This document shows, piece by piece, positions 58,830 to 64,000 of a DNA stretch of 64,000 nt (position 1 is its first letter; every line of letters begins with the position of its first letter). The stretch is from positions 1 to 64,000 of the forward strand of contig NZ_FNVG01000012.1 of NCBI RefSeq assembly GCF_900107935.1, read 5' to 3'. This stretch comes from Vibrio hangzhouensis. GTDB taxonomy: Bacteria; Pseudomonadota; Gammaproteobacteria; Enterobacterales; Vibrionaceae. Both the position numbers and the translations under genes were made by a program. The notes under the pieces were generated by a model that was not told where the DNA came from, did no database searches, and worked only from the letters and a program-made list of their open reading frames with translations.

Positions 58830-59687
58830 TTAAAGATCAAAATTGATCAGTTGGTCGAAACTTGCCTTTGTCTCTTCGCATTGCATTACCCGCCCATGCC
58901 CTTGTCCATGTGTCGTCACCAGGGTGACTTGTGCCATCTCTTCTGCGGCACGCTTTGACACCGAATAATTGGTAAAGCGGTCCTTTTCATCATGAACGAT
59001 AATGGTTGGCGCTTCTCGTAACGCTAGTTTGTTATACGGATCAATGGTTTGTATTGGATAGTGATATTGCGTTTGGATCTCATCGACCACGGCCTCAAAC
59101 AGTCTCATCGAGTATCCAGAACGAGCAACACTACCAAACAGGTTATCAAGGTAATCCAGAACCGGTGCGATAAGCAGTAGAGGCTTGTCATGTAACTTGA
59201 TGTGCTTACATTCAATGGCGGCGGCGGTGCCCATGCTATGCCCAACCAGTCCCGCAACCTCATCTTCGCTGTCAAGTAACCCTTCCAATCCCCCCACAAA
59301 TGCCGGAATATGGCCATATACCCCCTCGCTCTGACCATGAGCCGGGTGGTCATAAGCCAATGCTGTATACCCCCGGCTTGCAATGTGCTCCATTAGCGGA
59401 AAGAACTGGCTCGCCGTACCTGACCAACCGTGAGTTAACAACCACACAGGGCCCTGCCCCAACCGATAGGTCTTTAATACGCCTTCGGAGGTGACCACTT
59501 CTGCTTTAATCAGTCCTGTTGGCTCTGCATTCTTGGGTTTTGAACGCACGGGAGTGAGCAACAGCTTTTTGGCGGTTTGCTTCGCATGACTGGGCGCAAG
59601 TTTATGGTGGGCGCGCGTGGTCAGGTTAACCATACGTTTCTTAAAACTGAACTTGTTGGATGTGTTGAAATAAATTTTATCACTCAT
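58830..59687 (-). CDS. Alpha/beta-hydrolase
   Basis: The protein has 285 residues from MSDKIYF at 59687 (AAGGGA upstream); a GTG seven codons earlier is possible. The oxyanion segment 'LLTHGWSG', the nucleophile elbow GHSMG (about residue 145), and C-terminal Asp ('HDEKDRFTNY') and His ('GQGHGRVM') give an intact catalytic triad. It lies directly downstream of a tetR gene with matching palindromes before each gene, so the two form a substrate-responsive unit. It is probably an esterase or lysophospholipase-like enzyme; substrate unknown. Confidence 0.88.
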   Translation of the reverse strand: MSDKIYFNTSNKFSFKKRMVNLTTRAHHKLAPSHAKQTAKKLLLTPVRSKPKNAEPTGLIKAEVVTSEGVLKTYRLGQGPVWLLTHGWSGTASQFFPLMEHIASRGYTALAYDHPAHGQSEGVYGHIPAFVGGLEGLLDSEDEVAGLVGHSMGTAAAIECKHIKLHDKPLLLIAPVLDYLDNLFGSVARSGYSMRLFEAVVDEIQTQYHYPIQTIDPYNKLALREAPTIIVHDEKDRFTNYSVSKRAAEEMAQVTLVTTHGQGHGRVMQCEETKASFDQLINFDL

Positions 59688-59711
59688 GACTGACTTTCCC
59701 TTTTGCACGAT

Positions 59712-59727
59712 TAGAACGGTCGTGCTT
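59712..59727 (-). promoter_or_regulatory. TetR-type operator before the hydrolase gene
   Basis: TAGAACGGTCGTGCTT fits the pseudo-palindrome TAG-N-ACG-NN-CGT-N-CTA with one mismatch, and nearly repeats the site at 60369-60384 upstream of tetR. It sits between the tetR stop and the hydrolase start, so the hydrolase may have its own regulated promoter. Confidence 0.75.
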
Positions 59728-59750
59728 TTTTATAATAAAAAAATTACCTA

Positions 59751-60332
59751 TCAAGACCAAGAGTTCAATGACTTCTCGACACTGCTCCAAAATCGTTGAC
59801 TGCTCTCTTGTTCACCCACCAGCGAATAAAAGACATGCGCGCTGAGATAATGCCCATATAGCTCAAAAGCTGCTTGCCTGACGTCGAGCTGAGCATCGAA
59901 CTCCCCGCTGGTCACCCCTTTCTCTATCTGGATTGTCAGATAACCTATCCAACGGTAGATTGTGTTACGTAACGCCTGTTGCAGTTCATCCTGGCCATTG
60001 TCACGCCAGGCATCGATAAACATACAGCTTCCCTGAAAAGAGTGATTCCAGCTCATCCAGTTATCAATGAGGTGCTTAAGTTTGTCTCGCACCATCTGAT
60101 GTTGTTGCTCACGAACCGGGGCAATGACCCTCGCCTGAAACGTCGAGTCCGCATGTTCGACAACCGCCACCTGAAGGTTTACTTTTGAATTAAAATGAGC
60201 AAACAAACCACTTTTCGACATCTGGCACTGTTTGGCCAGCTCACCGATCGTTAGGCTTTCCAGCCCATCTCGACTGGCAATATCGAAAGCCTGATTCAGG
60301 ATATGTTCTTTTGTCAGCTTACCTTTTCGCAT
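59751..60332 (-). CDS. TetR-family regulator of the adjacent hydrolase
   Basis: The 193-residue protein has an N-terminal HTH at about residues 10-50 ('TIGELAKQCQMSKSGLFAHF') and an all-helical effector domain with a Trp/His-rich stretch. A palindromic operator lies about 37 bases upstream of its start and a second copy precedes the downstream hydrolase, indicating autoregulation and control of that gene. The effector is unknown, though a hydrolase substrate is likely. Confidence 0.88.
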   Translation of the reverse strand: MRKGKLTKEHILNQAFDIASRDGLESLTIGELAKQCQMSKSGLFAHFNSKVNLQVAVVEHADSTFQARVIAPVREQQHQMVRDKLKHLIDNWMSWNHSFQGSCMFIDAWRDNGQDELQQALRNTIYRWIGYLTIQIEKGVTSGEFDAQLDVRQAAFELYGHYLSAHVFYSLVGEQESSQRFWSSVEKSLNSWS

Positions 60333-60368
60333 TGAATTCTCAGTATTGACGACTACTAGATATTAATT

Positions 60369-60384
60369 TAGCACGGTCGTACTA
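60369..60384 (-). promoter_or_regulatory. TetR-type operator before tetR
   Basis: TAGCACGGTCGTACTA is a complete TAG-N-ACG-NN-CGT-N-CTA palindrome about 37 bp upstream of the tetR start. A near-identical site precedes the hydrolase. Confidence 0.8.
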
Positions 60385-60464
60385 TTTATCAAGCCACATT
60401 TATGTACATGACCAAATGTGGAATAATTATTCATTGTTGTGTTCACCTCAATATGGACGTTGTA

Positions 60465-61421
60465 ATGGATTCACTGTTTGCTCAGATGCTGTTTTCTTTC
60501 TCCATCACCGGGCCTATCTGCCTGATGCTCATTCTGGGGGTGGCGTTCAGACGCATCGGGCTGATCAACGAAAACTTCATTGATGTGGCGTCGAGACTGG
60601 TATTCCAGGTCACACTACCGGCAATGCTATTTCTTAGTATCGTCACGTCTGAACACGATTTTTCTGCTGCCAGTGAATTTCTCACATTCAGTATGCTGGC
60701 CAATATTCTGTTTTTTCTTTTTACCTATGTGTCGGTCGGCTCCGTGTTTAAGCGCTCAACAGACAAGGGGGTCATAGTACAAGGGGCATTTCGTGCCAAT
60801 ACGGGCATCATAGGTATCGCCTACGTGGCCAACGCCTATGGAGATAAAGGCATAGCACTCGCCGCACTTTACGTGGCACTCACCACCTTCATTTACAATG
60901 TACAGGCCGTCGTCTGTTTAACACCAAAAGGAAGTGTATCTGGACTCTCTGCTGGCAAAATCGTCGTGAAAACACTCACTAAGAATCCACTGATCATTTC
61001 TATTCTGTTAGGAATGCTGTTTTATTTACTGTCAATTCCAGTTCCTGATATTGCCGTGGATGCCGGGAGCTACTTTGCAAGTATGACGCTACCACTTGCC
61101 CTATTGTGTACTGGCGGTTCACTAGACTTGGGATCGATGAAAAAAGAAAAGGCTCCGGCCTGGGTAGCCAGCAGCTACAAGCTGATACTTGCTCCTTTAG
61201 TGATCTCCACCGCAGCTTATAGTTACGGTTTTCGCGGTGTGGAGTTGGGCATTCTGTTCTTAATGAATGCTTCCCCTGTCGCTGCTGCCAGTTACGTGAT
61301 GGCACGCTCTATGGGGGGCAATGCTGTGCTTGCCGCGAACATTATTGCGCTGACGACCGTGCTCTCTACAGTCACGGTCACGATGGGCGTAGCACTGCTG
61401 TCTGCACTTTCTGCTATTTGA
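60465..61421 (+). CDS. AEC-family (auxin efflux carrier-type) transporter
   Basis: The protein has 318 residues from the ATG at 60465; earlier in-frame ATGs add a soluble lead of up to 21 residues. It has about ten membrane helices with the AEC plan of two five-helix repeats, including 'NTGIIGIAYVANAYGDKG' in the first half and 'NASPVAAASYVMARSMGGN' in the second. Related carriers move dicarboxylates and other organic anions. Shine-Dalgarno is weak. Divergent from tetR, so it could share that palindrome. Confidence 0.83.
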   Translation: MDSLFAQMLFSFSITGPICLMLILGVAFRRIGLINENFIDVASRLVFQVTLPAMLFLSIVTSEHDFSAASEFLTFSMLANILFFLFTYVSVGSVFKRSTDKGVIVQGAFRANTGIIGIAYVANAYGDKGIALAALYVALTTFIYNVQAVVCLTPKGSVSGLSAGKIVVKTLTKNPLIISILLGMLFYLLSIPVPDIAVDAGSYFASMTLPLALLCTGGSLDLGSMKKEKAPAWVASSYKLILAPLVISTAAYSYGFRGVELGILFLMNASPVAAASYVMARSMGGNAVLAANIIALTTVLSTVTVTMGVALLSALSAI

Positions 61422-61558
61422 AACTAATAACGTCACCTTCAATACAGCAGCACAGCGATGGTTGGCATCCAATGCCGTTCAGTGATAGGGTAAATCATGA
61501 TCTTTCATATTGTTAGACGCGTTTATCTCGACTCACAGTCTGTCTCGAGGAGTGAACT

Positions 61559-62425
61559 ATGAACAAAAAGCTTTCAACGTCGGCACTGGCCAAAGTGAAA
61601 GGGGTTGAGACCAAAGCACTGTTTACAACCCTCAAGCAAGCCGGATACGTCGTCTGGCACGACGCCAGCTGGCACCTTACCGATACCGGCTATCGCTTTG
61701 GCGGGGAGTACATCGACAGTGAGAAATTTGGCCGCTTTATTGTCTGGCCGGAAAAGCTTCTTATAGACGACGCACTTATCACAGATAAAGCACTTACAGC
61801 CACCCAACTGGGGGAGCACTTTGATTTACCAGCCAAAAAAATCAACCTCCTGCTCAGTGAACTGGGCTGGATACAGCGAGATGAGGTCAATTGGCTGGTT
61901 ACCGATATTGGGCTTCGTTCCGGTGCTCAACAACGTCACGACAAGACCAAGCAAGTACAGTTTGTTGTCTGGCATCCATCTATCCTCAGGAATGCACGTC
62001 TGAAGCAAACGGTCATCGAATTTAAAGGCGAAGACGCCGAAGCGCATTCAACCGAAAAGTCTTTTTCCAGCTTCCGGCAGAAATTTGTCGCCAAACACCG
62101 CACTTTAGATGGTCATTATGTCAGATCCAAGGCCGAACTGATTATCGACAACTGGCTCTACATGGCTGGTGTTGTCCATGCTTACCAGAGGCAATTACCG
62201 ATCGAAGAAGATGTAATTAGCGACTTCTATCTTCCATCAGGCAAGGTGTATTTGCAGTTCTGGGGATCAGATTCAGGTCCCGAAGACTCAAAACTCATCG
62301 AGAGAACTCGGCAACTCTATCACGAACATAATCTGCAGCTGATTGAGCTTTTTCCCGAGGACATTGATCAGCTTAATGACATTCTCCCTAAGAAACTCAA
62401 GAACTACGGTATTAAAGCCTACTGA
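61559..62425 (+). CDS. Winged-helix/nuclease-fold hypothetical protein
   Basis: The 288-residue protein has two N-terminal winged-helix-like units with the repeat 'W.LTD.G' (about residues 8-48 and 76-118), as in KilA-C-like antirepressor domains. The C-terminal domain (about 175-288) fits the PD-(D/E)XK fold: Glu in 'VRSKAELIIDNWLY', Asp in 'ISDFYLP', then 'VYLQFWG' where relatives have ExW, so Gln replaces the usual Glu. It ends in 'LIELFPEDIDQLNDILPKKL'. Activity is therefore uncertain. Such proteins are sometimes labelled glycerol kinase in databases; nothing here supports that. Confidence 0.6.
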   Translation: MNKKLSTSALAKVKGVETKALFTTLKQAGYVVWHDASWHLTDTGYRFGGEYIDSEKFGRFIVWPEKLLIDDALITDKALTATQLGEHFDLPAKKINLLLSELGWIQRDEVNWLVTDIGLRSGAQQRHDKTKQVQFVVWHPSILRNARLKQTVIEFKGEDAEAHSTEKSFSSFRQKFVAKHRTLDGHYVRSKAELIIDNWLYMAGVVHAYQRQLPIEEDVISDFYLPSGKVYLQFWGSDSGPEDSKLIERTRQLYHEHNLQLIELFPEDIDQLNDILPKKLKNYGIKAY

Positions 62426-62989
62426 CTAAAAGTAGCACTGACAGTCTTGGCGACTGTGCTTCCCGGCGATCATATAAGGTGTCGCTGCGACAACAGTAGA
62501 ATGAACCGGTTGGCTGGCTTGCGAAGCACGAGAAGTACGTTCTCCGGCAATCAACTGGGTTTTACTGGTGGTGATTCGCTGGGCTAATGAACGAATAAAC
62601 GCATCACTATAAGATGGTATCGATTTGATTTTTGCCAGATCCTGCTGCGCTGCACTGAACTCTTCATAGGGCCCGATAAGGCAGCGGTCTCCTTTCATTT
62701 CAGGTTTTAGCCACACAGATTTATTGGTGAGCTGCTGAAGACGATTCGGGATTGAACGTAAACTCCCGGACTTAACAAATCCACATTGAATCCAGTAAGA
62801 CTCAGCCGGACTTTTGGGCTGTTGATTGCCCCACAGCCCATCTCCTATCGGACATTCACTTTCCAGAATGGGGACTGCATGACTCGATTTATATGCACTG
62901 TCGCAAACATAGGTCGACGGTTCGGCATGAACAAACTGGGCAGCGAAACCCGTCACAATCATCAGTAATGCTGACACGTATCTCCACAT
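62426..62989 (-). CDS. SPOR-like domain secreted protein
   Basis: The protein has 187 residues from the ATG at 62989 (AAGGGAG upstream); the longer frame adds 17 residues before the signal peptide. Cleavage is after VHA (about residue 22). A SPOR-like module lies at about residues 65-130: 'YWIQCGFVKSGSLRSIPNRL' and 'CLIGPYEEFSAAQQDLAKI' in order, then 'DAFIRSL'. SPOR domains bind denuded glycan strands in septal peptidoglycan. Paired cysteines occur in the mature part, and the last residues are QDCQCYF. Role at the septum is inferred. Confidence 0.72.
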   Translation of the reverse strand: MWRYVSALLMIVTGFAAQFVHAEPSTYVCDSAYKSSHAVPILESECPIGDGLWGNQQPKSPAESYWIQCGFVKSGSLRSIPNRLQQLTNKSVWLKPEMKGDRCLIGPYEEFSAAQQDLAKIKSIPSYSDAFIRSLAQRITTSKTQLIAGERTSRASQASQPVHSTVVAATPYMIAGKHSRQDCQCYF

Positions 62990-63225
62990 AAAATGCGCTC
63001 CCTTATAAAGACTTAAACCCCGTGATTCACTGATGGCCATCTACGACCAGCGCTCACTCTTCCCTGTTCTCTCTTTAGCCTAGAACCTCCTAATACTTTG
63101 TCAAAAAGCTTACTCACCTTTCGTCAGATACGAGATAGCTCACAACGAAGATGTTGAATAACCTTTAAAATATCGTATGGCAATTGTTAGCGCCTGATTT
63201 TATTTAGCTTTTGAAGGATCAAAAC

Positions 63226-64000
63226 ATGATGAAAAAAAGTCGATGGCAGACCCTTTTTGTTCTCCCTTTTATCGCCACGTCTACTTTCGCGTCTGAAACT
63301 GCATCTCACGATGCCTTTAACTTTACTCAGTCAACCGTCGGTTACGCATCGCTGCTGATTTTCGGCATTGCCTATACCCTGGTGATGATGGAGGAATACT
63401 TACAACTACGAAAATCGAAACCAGTACTGCTGGCCGCGGGTCTGATTTGGATCTTGATTGGCTTTGTCTTCAAGGATCTAGGACAGATAGACTTAGCTAA
63501 GTCAGCACTGGAACATAATCTGTTGGAATACGCCGAACTGCTACTGTTCCTTCTGGTCGCCATGACCTATATCTCGGCAATGGAAGAGCGGCGACTGTTT
63601 GACGCATTACAATCCTGGATGGTGGGTAAGGGGTTTAATTTCCGGTCACTGTTCTGGTTGACGGGTATTCTGTCGTTCTTCATTTCACCTATCGCCGATA
63701 ACCTGACAACCGCATTGCTGATGTGTGCCGTGGTGCTAAAAGTGGGTGGCAGCAATCTGCGATTTGTGAATATCGCCTGCATTAACATCGTGGTTGCAGC
63801 AAACGCCGGCGGCGCGTTCAGCCCCTTTGGTGATATTACTACCCTGATGGTTTGGCAAGCAGGTCACGTCTCCTTTTCAGAGTTTATGCCTCTGTTCGTA
63901 CCTTCCGTCGTTAACTATCTGGTACCCGCTGTAATCATGTCGTTGTTTGTGCCGAAAGCGCAACCGGACTCAGTTCATGAGCACATTGAATTAAAGCGCG
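63226..64000 (+). CDS. nhaD: Na+/H+ antiporter NhaD (partial, runs off the window)
   Basis: At least 258 residues are visible, starting at the ATG at 63226 with AAGGA seven bases upstream (a second ATG follows at 63229). A signal-like first helix ends TFASET. Multiple membrane helices follow, with the NhaD/ion-transporter motifs 'SPIADNLTTALLMCAVV' and 'NIVVAANAGGAFSPFGDITT', which carry the conserved Asp and Asn/Thr residues of the transport site. The gene exports Na+ (or Li+) in exchange for H+ at alkaline pH, common in marine bacteria. The C-terminus lies outside the window. Confidence 0.9.
   Translation, partial: MMKKSRWQTLFVLPFIATSTFASETASHDAFNFTQSTVGYASLLIFGIAYTLVMMEEYLQLRKSKPVLLAAGLIWILIGFVFKDLGQIDLAKSALEHNLLEYAELLLFLLVAMTYISAMEERRLFDALQSWMVGKGFNFRSLFWLTGILSFFISPIADNLTTALLMCAVVLKVGGSNLRFVNIACINIVVAANAGGAFSPFGDITTLMVWQAGHVSFSEFMPLFVPSVVNYLVPAVIMSLFVPKAQPDSVHEHIELKR

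Noticed and set aside
61559-62425. Glycerol kinase label sometimes given to this family
   Set aside because: The sequence has no FGGY kinase motifs; the winged-helix and nuclease-like features do not fit.

Overview
The window looks like a piece of a Vibrionaceae genome, probably the smaller, accessory-rich chromosome. This is inferred from the LamB/MalM, KdgM-type porin, NhaD, SPOR, DUF2057, TcyP and YheO-type proteins and from the general codon style; no rRNA or tRNA is present to confirm it. The window opens inside an unidentified gene and ends inside nhaD.

Layout. 0-2.4 kb: two hypothetical proteins and a small outer-membrane barrel. 2.7-9.9 kb: a complete gluconate operon (TRAP transporter dctPQM, gluconokinase, edd, eda and a LacI-type GntR), preceded by two tandem GntR-type operators. 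10-16.6 kb: an apparent sulfur amino-acid region with an Lrp/AsnC regulator divergent from a large Cys/Met-type PLP enzyme, then a YheO-type regulator, RidA, a TcyP-like cystine carrier and a CoA-disulfide-reductase-like flavoprotein. 16.8-19.8 kb: a 2OG-Fe(II) oxygenase, a Crp/Fnr regulator, a small hypothetical protein and a lipoprotein. 19.8-26.5 kb: orphan napGH behind an excellent FNR box, an M23 peptidase/bactofilin pair with overlapping reading frames, and a YbhGFS-like ABC exporter. 26.6-36.2 kb: envelope carbohydrate uptake, with a KdgM-type porin, a Sel1-repeat protein, two successive lamB-malM pairs and a divergent GlgX-like debranching enzyme with MalT-box-like sites between. 36.3-43.5 kb: a Cache/degenerate-GGDEF protein, LysR, an Omp85-type barrel, DUF2057, an SGNH hydrolase and an SLC13 carrier.

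44-55.2 kb is the most unusual part. A wrecked acyl-CoA synthetase remnant precedes an AlkJ-like GMC alcohol dehydrogenase. A visibly G+C-richer block follows: acyl-CoA-binding protein, glutathione peroxidase, a two-domain fatty acyl-CoA reductase closely resembling the Marinobacter alcohol-forming enzyme, a DUF2505 protein and a TetR regulator on the + strand, then, convergent, a PHA-system protein, two phasins, a wax ester synthase/DGAT and an HSL-type lipase. Together these form a compact neutral-lipid (wax ester/triacylglycerol) synthesis, coating and mobilisation cassette, with phasins but no PHA synthase in view.

Immediately beyond it lies a tryptophanyl-tRNA synthetase gene. Its leader encodes a 17-residue peptide with tandem Trp codons, and its Shine-Dalgarno can be locked in a hairpin that competes with an alternative pairing, so it looks like a tryptophan-responsive attenuator on an aminoacyl-tRNA synthetase gene. 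The last 7 kb hold a fibronectin-III lipoprotein, a tetR-hydrolase operon with two matching palindromic operators, an AEC transporter, a winged-helix/nuclease-like protein, a SPOR protein and nhaD.
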